Assembly: GCA_036897525.1 (NCBI GenBank)
Contig: JAYMTJ010000057.1
Coordinates: 1 to 64,000, forward strand
Direction: 5' to 3'
Origin: Pelargonium x hortorum
Taxonomy: Eukaryota > Streptophyta > Magnoliopsida > Geraniales > Geraniaceae
DNA length: 64,000 nucleotides
The notes under the pieces were generated by a model. That model saw nothing but the letters and a program-made list of their open reading frames with translations, was not told where the DNA came from and ran no database searches. The translations under genes and the position numbers were made by a program. Shown here one piece after another: positions 36,601 to 50,197 of this stretch. Each line of letters starts with the position of its first letter. Position 1 is the first letter of the stretch.

Positions 36601-38830
36601 TTGTGTTAATGTAAATTTAAACAAAAGCATAACAGAACTCCATCAGCTGAAAGGAACTCTGATTTCAACTTTCTCTTACAAATTTTTAGGATAAGTACTT
36701 AGAAAGCTCCGTGTTTTTTTTATGAATAAATTACTAGAGTGCCCCTTAGAAAAGAAAAACAATAGTAAAATAATACTTGTTAAGACATAACAGCAGGAAA
36801 AAGGGGTAGGCAACTTAGATATGAAATTTCTCGTGATTCTAGATAGCCTTCAAAAAACCACTAATGTAATTCTCTTACTTTACTCAGAGGATACAAACTC
36901 GAGCGAATCTAGGATAGTGGGTGTACCTGACTGTAGGATAACGAAGAGAGGGAATTGCAATAGAGTCATATAATAGTACATCCACCACATACTAAAAAAA
37001 CTTCTTACTCTTAACTTTCTTAAGAGCTTTACTCTCAATCTGTATCTTAACTCTGGGCTCCGCTCCTGACCAGTTTTGAACTGGACAAGCCTTTAACTTC
37101 ACATAACTACGTAGAGCAACCCTTACTATTGCGTGTATTCTAGAGTTGTTATAGAATTTTCTTCAATCTTGCAAGAGTGCCCTTGGATCCATAAACTATT
37201 TAAGGCTGTGCTAGGAGTAATTTGTAGAAAATTGGCAGGGCTTAGCTATTTCGAAAGAATTTGAGACCAAGGAATGGCTTTCTATTTAAGTTAAACTGAA
37301 AAATTTTTAATAAAATAAGATCTCAAAAATGGAATGGGGATGGCTTACAAGATCAAAAAAAACTAAAATCTATATCGTACGAAAAGAATACCCCACTCCG
37401 ATTTAGATTCAAAGGGACTTTTTAAAATTGGCAGAGGGATATTTAAATGAAAAGTCACTCAGATTCATTTTTAACTTGCCTTCCTAAGCAATTGAGGAAA
37501 CCTTATAGTTTTTTTCAGGATAATTAACGGTACAAACGAACAAACACTTATTTTCATCGAAATAGAAATTCTGCTTTATTAAGATCCACTATACAAGCTT
37601 TGCGCAGGAAGGGTCTACTCTCTTTCTTTTACTTAATACTAAAACTAATTCTAAGGCCATTTCTATAGCTTATCACGCTCTTAGCGCTGGAAACTTACGA
37701 CACCTTTTGGTCTTTATCTTTTTTTTATACACTCTATACAGAAAAGAGCCTTCTTACCCCTTCCTAGTAGGGCCCTGTCCTGGTAGAAGTAGTACTCCTA
37801 TTAATCAAAGCTATTATGCTAGGGGGTATATCAAAAAACATATAAAGATAGTAATCTATAATATTGCCAAACCTAATGAAAATTTCTAGAAATAAAATTT
37901 AGGAAGTCAAAGAATTTTGTACTTGGATATATGTATCTGTTATGGCATAAATTTATGAAGTTACGTATTTCTATAGGAATTGCCTGCTTTGACCTGACCT
38001 TATCTTGAAACCAGAATCTAATTTATTTCATACTCTTTTTTTATTTTTAATCTAAGTACTCCTTTTGGAATGGTTTATATTGTTTGTACCATAGTAGATG
38101 AAGTTTTAAGTTGAATAATAGGAGCTTGTCTTGTATTTGTGAAGGAGGCTTTTTTAGAAGAATGAATAGAATTATTCAAAGAAAGAGAACTAAAAAATCC
38201 TATAAAAGTGAATTCTGTACGGAGTACTATCAGTATAAATAAGTGCATTTCTGAGTCTCAAAAAAGTATAGTAATAAGTTGTCGACAAGCAAACCGGGGG
38301 ATTTCTTTCATTTTACAAAACCTTCCTAGCTTCAATTTGTTAGGTTAGGGAGATGCATGTATCCTGGGTCTAGTTAGGGGGAGACTAATTCACGAATACT
38401 TTTTAGAAACCCTCTGGCTTGAAAAGGATATAGATACTCTAAAAAGTTTTTTTTAATTTCACAAAAGATACTGGATTCGGAGGATACTTGATTCGATTTA
38501 CCTAGATGAGGTAGAAAAAAAGAACACTGTAAGAGTAAGACTTTTGGACTCCTTGTAATATCTTAGTTTGGGTTTAGCCACCTATCTATATTGTAAAACA
38601 GGACATATAGCTTCCATTATATTATAGAGAAATTTTCTTTCTTTTCTTGTAGAGGTCTTTTGTTTGAGTATATATATAAAGCCTTCGCATATACATATAA
38701 AAGGGGTCCCTAGTCTAGAAAGCGCTCCTTTTTTTAGACATATATTTCTTTTTTTATGTACCCCTTTGCCAGTCTTATTTACTCGATTTTGTATGGGACG
38801 TGATCCCGTCTAGGAGTAGTTCAGACTAGG
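33621..38830. other. AT-rich stretch with no recognisable gene
   Basis: The longest frame is 91 codons (35073-35348), unrecognised and close to chance. GGGCCC occurs at 34650-34655, 34793-34798 and 37770-37775. A CGGGG-A-CCCCG palindrome lies at about 35356. ACTAAT repeats briefly near 35841-35852. I see no gene or RNA. Confidence 0.55.
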
Positions 38831-39600
38831 GAGTTCCTTTGTTTAAAGTTAAACTTTGGTTGTCGGCGTAATAGCACAAGCGTACGTAATTATGGCTTAA
38901 GGAAAATCTTAGAAAGCTATATCGGGGTAACGATCTATAAGAGATTTAGTAACCAGAGTATACAAAAGATAACTATGCCAAAGAATCCGTACAAGCATGG
39001 AGCAGATAGACTTTTTTCCATTACTAATTAAACCAGATACTTATTGATTGTATTCTTTTCTTGTCTTGAGGAGAAGTGATAATTGGTTGTCTTAGTACTT
39101 GTCATGAGGTAAAGCTCTCCTTTGTAATTGTAAGTGGAGTAGATACTCGACTGCTAGCCAAGCACTTTTCTTTTCCATTTCCTTTATAGAATAAGGGTTC
39201 CTTGTAGTTTGTAAAGCGTAGATACATGGGAGAATTGTTATAATGGGAATGCGGATGTTGCTAAAGCTAAAGAATTCCTTATCCTTAATTGGAAGAGTTC
39301 TTCTTTTTAGTAGTTAAACTGGTAGGAATTGTAGCATTCCTTGGGAATCCGAGTAAAAGAATTCCAGAATAATGTTTGAGTTGTTGTATTGCAAGATAAG
39401 GAGTTCTTGTATTCCCGGATTTGTATTCTTCTTCTCTAGTTTATTTAAGATAAGACTCTCTCTGGGATTGAACACCTCTACTTGTAGCTGTAAACCAAGT
39501 GCTGATTCTAGTCTAAAAAGGTAAGTGCAGTTATACGGGTCGAGTTCTTTGTAAGCAAGGATTGATTATCTTGTATTAGAAGTATTAGAATCCGCATTTT
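38831..39600. other. Gene-free island with G over C skew
   Basis: In 39061-39360 I count 70 G and 40 C on the plus strand, opposite in sign to the islands at 25.9 and 44.6 kb. Long homopolymers are scarce. No frame of 60 codons or more occurs. There is no recognisable content. Confidence 0.45.
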
Positions 39601-40822
39601 AAATTAACCGAGAACCTAATAGAAAGGGGCGAAAATTCTATTGGATAAAATCCCCGGGGTGCCGATATAAGGTTGCTAAAAAAAGGCTTTGTAACGGGTT
39701 TTTGCTTAGCTTACTTAAGGGAAGTCGCCATAGTTATAGTGGCCTTTTAAAAGAATTACCTGAATAAATTTGTACAAAGGCTTTTGGGGTCAAGTATAGG
39801 GTGTTCTAGGTATAGCAGCTCCCTTTTATTTTATTACTAAAAGGTTAGCCATGAGTATTCGCGCTGGGTATACAAGGACTTAGTAAAAAAGGTTATTATT
39901 ATTATTGTTTAATTAATCCATTTTCAGTTACTTTATTTTGTTGGTCCTTTTAGTTTTAGAACAGATGGGTGTTCATAATGGTCCGCGCTCTTAATTAAGA
40001 TCTACACTACACACTTTTTATATTACTACAAAATTAGATTGCTACTCGAATCGCACAAAAAAGTAAAATCTTTTTTTAAGGAAGCTATAATAAGTTCAAA
40101 ATAAACCTTTAATGCTTTTCCTACAAAAGTTCTATCTACTAAAATATATTAAAGTTAGCAATAGGAAGCACCCTTCCCTTTTGTCCATTTCGTGAATATC
40201 ATCTCAAACTTAATCTGAGTCCAAATTCTTTATAAATCTTTCTATAAGTTAATAAGGGATACCTTTTTTTTGTTCGAGTATTAATAAAAAATAATAATTG
40301 TTGCTCTAGTAGGACAACCCTATCTTTCAGCCCAGGGCTTTATTCCGGTAAAAAAAAAGTGTAAAGTTTTCTAACCGAGTAGAAGCAGGGCCCCCCTTGT
40401 TTATGTTTATCCAAAGAAGTCCGCATTTTTTTCAGGAACTCTACACGCAATTCCCCCTAGTGCAGAGTAATTAGTACTCATTTTCGGGGCCCTCTTCTGT
40501 ATACAGTAAGTTAAGTTTTTGTTATAAAGATTGGCTGCTGGCAGAGACCGGGTTAAGTTCACAAACAAAACAGTATTTCCTTTCTTGCATCCATTTCCGA
40601 ACTTATTTGATTTGGACAAAAAACTAATTCTGAAAAGTACTCTCGAAAAAATCCTGGACCTTTAGGGGAATATGCCTGAATTCCATAATCTAATGTTCAG
40701 AATTCTCCTGAAAAATCAAGAGTCCTACTATCAAACATCCTCACATTGCCCGCTAAAATGCCTCTTTTCTACTCTTACTACCTTTGAGATTCTATACTAT
40801 ATTTACCGGTGAAGAGTATCGG

Positions 40823-40838
40823 ACAAGTACACAAGTAC
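40823..40838. repeat. 8-bp tandem duplication
   Basis: ACAAGTAC occurs twice without a gap and runs on into AC. This is a simple slippage-type repeat. Confidence 0.7.
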
Positions 40839-43408
40839 ACTAGCTGACAAGAACAAGCTTTCACTTTCAAGTCCCTTCCTAACAAAGAAACCAAAACCAG
40901 TAATTTAGCTTCTTCTAAAATATAAGATAAAATATCAGAGCAAGCCCTGAGGGTAGAAACTTGAGCTCTTTTGTATCAGGAAGCACCTAAATAAGCAAAA
41001 AAGGATTCTTATTCGTGGCAAATTAGAGGGTACCCTCTTAAAAAGAAATAAGCACTCTTTTGCTTTTTAATGTAAACGGATTGCTTGAAATTATCAACAA
41101 AAAAAGTGTAGTGCCTTTACTCCCGGGGGGATATAGATATAGAGTGTCTATAAGCTAAGAAAATAATGCTGGCAAATTTTTGGTGGGAGCTGTTTCCTAA
41201 ATTAACGCAGTTTTATCTTAAGGATTAACTCAATCGAAGGGGAATACTCTACTTTGCAAGCAATCGGATAATCTAATCTAACAAAAATTCCTTGGCGGAT
41301 ATAGGCGTGTATTCAAAAGGGTCTTTATAGGGCAGAAATAATGCCTTAGCTATCTCAAAACCTTATATTCCTCGGAAATTGACTTACTACACCCTGCGGC
41401 TTCCGTACTAGGTTTAACTTTAAACACTACTTAACCAAGTCCCAATATCACAGATTATTCAGTATCTGCCACTCCCTAGCTCGGCTTACTACACCCACCT
41501 CTTCTTGACTTCTGTAGAAGCTTTCTTAATCCTAACTTTATTTAAGCTGGAGCTTTGGACTCTGCTATTTCAGTATATTACCCTTTAAACTTAGCGAATG
41601 GTAACGCATTAACCCCTTTCTTGAACTTTAGGCGCAACTCCTTCTATTCTAGTATTTCAAATTATGCACTCTATAAAAAAGTCTTTCGGGGGGTCCTAGT
41701 AGAGTCCATTTTGAGTTTTATACTTACCGCAAAAACCCTATATTTAGCAAGAATTCTTGCTGGCTATAAAACCATTATGGCCGACATCATCTTATTCTTT
41801 TGACTGACGTCGTTTATTGATTTACTGGTTTGTTTCTTTACAGCTATACTCTGTTTGTTGTTTGAGAGCTATACCCTTTTTTTGTTTGATAAGTCATTTT
41901 TTCCTCCATGTGTTAGCAAAAAAATTTTAGTACAAGCAAATCCTATTTATGCTACTTCATTTCAGCTTATCTATCCCAGGTGTATAGCTCACGTATATAT
42001 ACTTATATAAAGGGCACCTTAGGACACGCCGCTCACTTCTCGAATTCCAGTCCGACAAAACCCTATAGAATAAAAAGCACCTTATGGTAAGTACAGAATT
42101 TAAAGATTATAAGGTTCAAAACCTCGCAGCATTAAATAAAAATGGAAGGCCCCTATTTTTCTTTTTAGAGCTTACTCTATAGATAAACTACACAAAGCGA
42201 ATCCGCCGGGTCTTAGGCAATAAAAAAAGTAGCATGCCATAGTCAGTCAGAAAGGAGTAAGCTAACTTTTAAGTCCAAGTGTTCTAAAACTTATTTTTAC
42301 AGAGTTAATTTTGGAAGAAGTACTCCTGAGATCTGCCAAAATAATAGGAATTAATTTACTAAAGTTAAGAGCCTAAGGGATCAAATGCCCATATAAATAA
42401 TAAAGCTTTTATTCAGAGCGGGGTTTTCCCCTTTAGTTAGGGGGATTTAGAAGCAAAGAGGATTCGATCTTGTATTCAAAAGCATAAACTAATAGTAGGG
42501 TATTATAGGTATTCTGTGATTTCAGTATTGAAACCTCTTTCTTTAAAGGGATCTAAATCTTTAGTGGAGCATACTCCAAGTGCATTTTACAAGAGTCTAT
42601 ACTATGGAAAAGCGCTCGTTTTGCATTAGGTATGCAGTAAGTTAAGTTGTAAAATTTATATTAAATTAATTACTTTGTTACTCCGCTAGGATTCCGTACC
42701 TACCTAACCTACCCTTATAGTATATCTAAGCGGCAAAAGGGGAGTATTGACCTAACTCAATATAAGTAAATGAAAACCGTTCGTAAGGCCTTTTACGTGC
42801 GATAAAAACAGACTTTAATAAAGTAAGTCTTCTTAGTTTAGAAGACCTGGGTTCCTCCTTGCCTGTAATTTCAACGTTTATTAAGAGAGTATTTCCAAAT
42901 TAAGTATTCTTCAGAGGAACAACCCTTTCCTTATAGGGCTTCCTGCTTATTACAATACAAATGGCAACGGGATATCGAAAGAGAAGTATAAAATAGAGTC
43001 AAAGTAAAAGAAAAATGAGAGGAAAATACACATTACAAACAAAACTTGGGTAATGGGTAAATAAAGAGTAATTTCTCAAGGAAAAGGGTTTTTTATTTAA
43101 AGAAATTTAACAAGGCCTAAAAGAGGAGAAAAATAAAAACTTTTTGATATGATTTTTTTTAGCTTTTGTTCCTTTATCCCTTCGAGTAGCAATTTTAGAC
43201 TTAATGAAATAAGATTTACAAGGCTAGGTAATAAGGGCTAATGTAAAAAACATGTATACTAGAAAGATTAATTCCTGACTGAATTCCTTTCTAGAGCACA
43301 GACAAGAAAAGTTATTTATAAGAATAAGAGCTCGTAAATACTAGGATTCTCGCTGTAAAATAAAATGTTTTCCAAAAAGGTGTTATTTGTGCTCTAAAAT
43401 ATTAAGGG

Positions 43409-43424
43409 TGTCATAGTGTCATAG
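43409..43424. repeat. 8-bp tandem duplication
   Basis: TGTCATAG occurs twice without a gap. This is a simple slippage-type repeat in non-coding sequence. Confidence 0.7.
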
Positions 43425-44190
43425 ATCCTACTAAAGTGACTTACTACCCCGTACAGAATTGGGCTGATCAAAGTAAGTCAATATCAATAAGTGTAAGCTC
43501 TTGCAAATAGGGACCCCTTTTGTAGTTTATATAGTAGTTTTGTTAGCTTACTTATTTTCTTGAGGGCTTATTTACTCGGTAAGCCGGAGTTAGACTAAGG
43601 TTTTCTTTGTAGGTTACTTCCCCAGGCCTTAAGATTAAGAGTGAATAGTCACTCACTTATTAGGTCTTTTCTTTTGTAATGACACCGGGGCTGTTACTGT
43701 ACACGACGAAAGCCCGTTACGTTAAGTTATTTTTTAGGACGCTATTTGCTTTTTTTATTTAGTAGGAGGGTCCTTAACTAACAATTAATTATTTTGCTAC
43801 GCTACGAGTCTATATTTCTGGTAAGTTTTTTAAAATGTAATAAAAGCTAAATATAATTAAAGATTAGGTATTATAGATTCAGATTAGCAGCACCCTCTCT
43901 TTCTATCTATCATATCAAACAACGTAAAGATAAAGCGAAGTATGACACTAATTCGAAGCTAGTTTTTATTAGTACTTTTAGTAACTTAGTCTAATGTAGA
44001 ACCCTAGAGTACACAATTTGCTATTCTTCTTAAAGAACCCCAGCTTCTGTAATTTACTGGTTAAATAAAATTGCTTACATAAAAAAAAAACTAGTAATTT
44101 AAAATTAAGTAAAAACCTGTGGGTGGTATACCCTTTAAACACCGAGAAAAACTTGGGGTCTTCTTTCTTGGCATACAGTAATAAAACCTG

Positions 44191-44800
44191 TTAATCATAT
44201 TCACTTCCTTAGCTAAGCTAGAACCTATAGACCCAACAGGAGTCGTAAGAAGAGTAGAAAATTACATTAGAAGAGTTTCTATTACTACAGAATCTGGTAC
44301 TTGAATGGGATATATTACTCTTTTAGACTAAATGGTATTGTCCTTAATATAGTGTTCGAAATAGGACTTGTTTGTGATAACCTATAACCGGGCTTCTCCA
44401 AAGGATTAGATTGAGGGACGCATTCTCCTTAGCTACAAATACCTGAATTCAAGTCTTTATCTTACTTTAGAGTTCTCTTCTTCTTTGTACTATCTGGAAT
44501 TGTAAACCTAGAAACAAGAGCCTCTTTATTGTTTATTCCTCCAATTTAACTGGACTGGAAGACAAATACAGAAACACAAATAGGCAGGAATCCCCTGAGC
44601 TTAATCCTCTCTACCTATGCCAGATACTATAAAGCAAGCACACAGCGTGCCGTATAGCCACACCAACTTCATATCGACTTACTTGTTACTCTTATCCATA
44701 CTTCTACTCTTCTAGCTAAAGCTAGCCTGTATACCTTTCCTCTTAGCTATACCTGTAGCTTTCTTAAAAGCAGTACCAGTCTTGATAATACTTGCTGCTA
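44191..44800. other. Gene-free island with C over G skew
   Basis: In 44581-44760 I count 54 C and 24 G on the plus strand. Long homopolymers are scarce and the largest local frame is trivial. It belongs to the same textural class as the island at 25.85-26.48 kb. No gene is recognised. Confidence 0.45.
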
Positions 44801-47800
44801 GAAGGGTACTCCGAGTCGCCCTTTCTTGTTGCTCGGGTTTCTAGTTAGCAGGAGTCCTAAACTAAAGGCGAGTAAATAGAAAGAAGTAAAAGGGTAACCG
44901 TTATGTATTGCGCGTAAAAGTAGTAGGAGTCTTTTGGATAAATAGAAAAGAAAAGAAAAGTCTATCAAATTCTTAAGCACATAAATCTAAAATGTTGGTA
45001 ATATAATAGCAATTCCAGAATTTCATAAAAGCGGAAGAGTTCTCTATTTATAAGAGAACACACGAAGGATAATAAGGACTGACTAAGCCTCTTCTGGAAC
45101 TGAGTCCTTTGTAGCTGTAGTTATCTTCTATTTATAAGGGAGTCTTAGTTAAACTTAGGTGTTTCTTAGGGGAACCGGAAAGTTTCTTTTATATAGCTAG
45201 GATTGATTGGGAATAAAACCTTTAACTATATCAAATAGAACTAGGGTGACAAGGTATTCGGGTACTAAAAAAAAGGGGGGGATTTCATAAGAAGGAAAAG
45301 ACTTCCGTCCTACTTATTCTATTTAGAAAAGCTTAGGAAAAGCAGCAATCTATTCTAAAGGATCTCTACTCTATAAGATTCTATAAATGAAAAGTCACGA
45401 AAACCGAGTAATCTAATAAGTAAGCCTAATCTAAAGAAATGTTTCTTTGAAATGAAATAAGTACCACTTTATAAGCTCGTTCTAATAATTCTAATAAGTC
45501 GACCAAACTCTTTAATTTAAGATTGCACTGGATTTCTTTAATTGTTCGAGTTTTTCCTATATAAATGAAAGCTGGAGTCCTTACCTTAGGGTAGGGTAGG
45601 GGTATATCAGAAAAGAAATAGAATTATCCTATTAACCTGTTTTCAAGTAGATAATTTTCTAAATTTGGAGCCTTACACATTACAAAGTAATCCCCTATAT
45701 TATCCAAAAACTGATATGGATACTTTCATTTAGAATTCCTAAAAATTAGACCTAAAAGAGTGCATGATCCCTCTCTTCTATGGTAAATAAGTTCCAAAAA
45801 AGCTTAATTAAATAAAGCATAGATCTTATCTCTCAAATTTGGCTTTATTCTGCAATCGATACTCGTGGGTATTCCTTTTACAAGCTAACCACTCCTTTTC
45901 TTAAAAAATTTATTGAGCAAGCGCCTAAAATAAAATATGTTAATCATCAGTTTTCACGCATTTGTAGATTCATTTTCTTCCTGATTCTTCAAAAACTGTT
46001 AAGTTAATTATTGAAGATATTTTTTTTAGATTCCCTCTAAATTAGGATACAGGTTGTACCAATTATTGTTATTTTTTTTTACCTATCCTATATAAAGGAG
46101 TTTTCTAACATTTAGTAACTATTTGCTAATATACTGATAACTTGTCAAAGATTTTTTTTATTTAGTCCCTACCAGGAAATTCCCTTGCGCGCGGAAATAC
46201 CTTTCATTATGAGGAGTAAGCTCTTCTTTGATACTGCAACAACCAACTTCCTGGAAGGGACCCCTTTTAGACATAGACATACGGCACCTATTCCCGTAAA
46301 CCTTTAGAAAAAACTGAAGTTGAAATCTCTCTAGCCCTAATATACTCAAAGGGGCTTCACTTAGTACAACTGCTTATCCTTTTTCTTTGCCTTACCTTGA
46401 TAGATAAAACTTTTATCTGACTTCGAATTGCTTAACTTAATTACTACAAAGACTCTCAATTTTTGATGGATACAAAACTACTTTCAGGTCTGATTAAAGA
46501 ATAATTCTTGAGTTCTTCGGATCCTTCCGCAAGTGTAAGCCTGGAATTCTAGGATCAGGATATTCAAAGGTTCCTATTAAAATCCACTTATTTGTAGTTA
46601 TAAAAAGGGGCTACTTTAGACCTTTAATATATAAGAAGCAAGGCATTTAGTCCTATCGCATTTAGAAGTAACCTCTTCATCCGTTAGGCTTTCTAGTAAC
46701 AAGGGATTCCCTAAATTTTTTGGGTTTCTCCAAGGCGAGGACTCATAATTAACACTTCTATTAGCAAGCAAGACAGAGAGCACCAAGCCAGTTTACGAGG
46801 AAACTTTTTGCAAGTCCTTGATATTAAAGTAAAGTTACCCTGGTACATACTAGTCAGAACCGGAGTTTAAAAGTCTTTGTACTATTCATGTATCTCCCTT
46901 GAGAATTTTAACTAAGAATTATGCGAGCCCCCCTTTTCTTTTACTAGGAGATAATAATTCATTTTATGTTTCCTAAATATTGGCTCAAAATCTTTTACTT
47001 AAAAATAGACCGGGATCTTTTGCAAGGAACTTCTCTCTTACTTTGTATTAACTCGGCGCTTGTGAAAAATCCGTTTAGAACTACTGAAAAAAACTTAAGC
47101 AGTACTCCTCAGAATACCCTAATACTAGATCTTCATTTTGCTTTAACTTAACTCTTACGAAGAAAAAGGAAGTCTTTTAGAATAAACATGGGTACCCCTA
47201 CAACTTCTTATTGACTTACTCTTTAGGCCCTACTTTTTTTAGTACTCTGTATCTGCATATGTATCTTGATAGCTAGACCTTTATTCCCTGCCCGCAGTCT
47301 CTGCATGCAGCTAGACTCTTATCGCTTTCTTATTCTATTAATTGTTTTAGATATATTACAGTTGGAGACTAGTATTATTACTCTATTAGGTCTTTTTAGT
47401 TTGTTATGTAAATAGATATTAATAAAAAAAATAATAACTGTGTTGTTTAGATTCTTTTAGTTGTTAAGGTCTATCCCTCTTTCTGTAACCAACTTGCACT
47501 TTCTATCTTGTAGAATAGCTAAAGTGTGTACATGTCATGAAAACTTCTTAAAAGCAGTTATAAAAAAATTGACAAGGAAAGCCCCGGAATACGACCGTAG
47601 AGTGCTTTATTTAGCACTTATTTATAGCTTTTAGCTGACAATCTTTGAGAATTGGCTTTACCTTTTCTAATTCTAAGACTTCAATCTCTGGATCTTGAAG
47701 TACTCCTAATTTTGAATAAATAAAGCCTATTCTATTTATTAGCAGCCCCTATTTTTTCATATAAGAAAGTTTTTTCAAGGTATGTCCTTAGCTCTAGTTT

Positions 47801-48640
47801 ATAACTAACAAACAGGATTCTCTTGTATTTAACTATCTTGAGATAAACAAAAGCCTTTCGCCTACTAGGATTTGAGACTTAAGGGTTTGTGCCCTCTTTG
47901 TTTGAAAAGTCTTACTATTACTAGCAGTAAGAAGAATTCTGTTGCCATATTCAGGAGGGTCCTTTAAGAGAGAGCTCAGATGCTATAACGTTTTGCTTAG
48001 CGAGAAATAGAATATGTTTTTTCTATGAACAAATTGAAAAGGCGGATAAAATGATATTCAAAAAAACCTAAAAAACTAAAAGGGGACTCTTTTTTGCGAG
48101 TACCGGTGAGTAAAATATGTCCTTGTATGGGCGTGTACGGATTAAAAAAGGGGGTAATTCTTATAGTTGTTAAGGCTTTATGGACTAGAATTTCTCAATT
48201 CCTTGACTTTATTAGATTAGAAAAAAAAAAGAAACTAGTCAGATTCTACTTTTTTTACCCTGTTGAAGATATAGATGGTACCCGTAAAGTCGAGTAATAA
48301 GGGGGCAGGTCTACCGATGTCAAGAATACGCATTTGAACCTTTGACATCTTTGCAGTTGGGTATTTAGTTCCCGTTTAGTAAAAGGGCGAAAACCTCCGG
48401 ACTTGAACTCTCTATTTTCTGGCCTGAAGCAAAATGTAGAAATCTAAAAAGTCTCAACTTGGGATCTTGTATCTCAATTTCCGCTTCCGCTGCTTTCAGT
48501 AAGGTATTCCGGTTTCGAGATAGTTCTATATAAGCGATTCTTTGACCATAGTTATACTTGCTTTAATCCCTCTTTTAGCTGGAAATTCTGTTCGGTATTT
48601 TATATAAAATCAATTGAAGAGTTGGGTAATAAACAGAGAA
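44801..48640. other. AT-rich stretch with no recognisable gene
   Basis: The longest frames are 67 codons (48094-48297) and 63 codons (46158-46349, minus). GGGTA repeats about three times near 45588-45603. A minus-strand T-loop-like core (GTTCAAGTC) lies at 48410-48418, followed by CGGAGG without a matching 5' stem. No gene is supported. Confidence 0.55.
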
Positions 48641-50100
48641 GCGCCCCCTTGGGTTTCTTGGGGTTTTTTTATTCCAGTGTACTTTGTATAGATGGTATTC
48701 TAATTCCTTCCTTTGTAATGGACATGAATAAAGAGGACTGACTCTCTTAATTGCTAATGGGATATCGCTGGTGTTGCTTAATTAGAGGTAAATTGTTCAT
48801 CTGTATAGCCGGTTTGGAATATTCAAAGAAAGGGGGAGAACTGATTGCAGGGGGCTTATTGAATTCCTTGCTAAATACCAATGAAATAGATTCTAAATGG
48901 AAACGAGCCTAACTAATCCGGTAAAGGTGTCAATACAAGATCTTGTTCTAAATAAATATTACGGGAAAAAACCTAGTGCAGCTATTTAGGGATTCTAGTC
49001 TAAGAAGGAGGTCCAAAGCAAGCTCCCTTTTGTTGAGAGTCTTATGAAATGAAATCCTATGCTCTTCTTAAGTGCTTTTCTACTTGATTTGCAGTATCCT
49101 GGGTTTAGGTTTTAAAGAAGGTGTTTCCTCTTCCTTCTGGGTTTTCCAGTCTAGTAATTTAAAAGGGAAGTCCGTTTTTTCTTTTATTAGATGCTAGAAA
49201 TGGAGTTTCCTCTTGATAGCTATAGTCTTCTGTAACCCCATCGTTGTAGATGGACTCTGTGGCTTACTCTTCTTATGCTTATGGTAGAAGACCCTGCGGA
49301 CCTGGATAGATAAAGGTGCATTACTGAGGAATAATTAAGATACCTGTCACTGAAAGAATTTGAACTAATCGGCCTTTTCCCGACTGCGACATAGAACGCA
49401 CAAGACATAGGATTTATGGGATATTTATTCCCTACTTTATTATTAGGCTCCTTCCCTCCAAAATGAAGCTTTTAAAATACTTAATTTTACGCAATTGGAT
49501 AAAATTCCTTAGTTCCAGAAGTCTGGTCCTAGATATAGCTAAATAAAAGTCAGTCAAGAGCATGTCCCTTCACAAACTTTTTCTATAATTCTATAATCTT
49601 GGAGAGTTAAGCCCTCTAAAAACCCAATATTCTTTTACTAAGAACTCAGAATTGAAGCAAAAAGGCCCTGCTAACGAACGTTATTATAAAATCTTTAAGG
49701 GAGATTCCTCTTTTGCTTTGTAGCTATCCGTATAATAGTCTGCTCTTAATAGCAGCTAGACCCCTTTCTTATCGGCTAGACTCTGTATTTGTATCCGTGG
49801 ATACCCATACCTTCCCTACTATTGAATGAACTCTTAATCTTAAACTAACAAGCTTGCCTTAGAGATTTTTCATAGGGAAATCCTCACCTTACTTATGAGT
49901 GGCCGGGACCTATCTTACTTCAGTACTTAGTATTAGTATTAGTTAAGAAAATCCCTACTATTTTTCTAGATTCCTGTGGGCTTTTACTTTTACAAATTTA
50001 AAGAAGTTCGTGCTTTGTTCTATGGTTATAATCCTGCTAGCTTTACCTGTATCGAATGAGATTCAAGAGCTCTATATAATATAAGGAATTCTTTAGTATT
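48641..50100. other. Gene-free stretch with a higher G+C island
   Basis: The island at 48660-49440 has few homopolymers. A minus-strand stretch at about 49335-49410 reads like a worn tRNA 3' half (GTTCAAATTC near the T-loop position, then TTTCAG), but it breaks the T-loop consensus and has no clear stems. The 62-codon frame 49220-49408 lies over it and is unrecognised. Confidence 0.45.
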
Positions 50101-50119
50101 CAGGTGTATATAGTATCCG

Positions 50120-50197
50120 GGCGCCCCATTGGTAGAATCAATCGCCCTAAGACTTTTTTTAAATAGTTAATGTCTAGGTTCAAGTCTGACTGAGTTT
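50120..50197 (+). pseudogene. Leu-type (long variable arm) tRNA-like relic
   Basis: ATTGGTAGA (50128-50136) matches the D loop of organellar leucine tRNAs. The loop CTAAGAC (50147-50153) has a central AAG, which would read the Leu codon CUU. A T arm follows, with GTC-GG and CTGAC around TTCAAGT (50179-50185), perfect if TA at 50175-50176 is extruded. About 18 nt separate anticodon loop and T stem, fitting a class II tRNA with a long variable arm. A T run fills that arm, the anticodon stem does not pair and no acceptor partner is found. Probably decayed. Confidence 0.3.

Larger units (their letters stand above)
39601..44190. other. AT-rich stretch with no recognisable gene
   Basis: The longest frames are 82 codons (41555-41803) and 70 codons (40407-40619, minus), unrecognised. 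Small items are a TTA triplet run at about 39893-39906, a tandem ACAAGTAC pair at 40823-40838, a tandem TGTCATAG pair at 43409-43424, and GGGCCC at 40388-40393 and 40487-40492. Confidence 0.55.

Noticed and set aside
49335-49410. Minus-strand tRNA candidate with GTTCAAATTC
   Set aside because: It departs from the T-loop consensus, the T stem does not pair, and no anticodon loop of CTNNNAA type lies at the right spacing.
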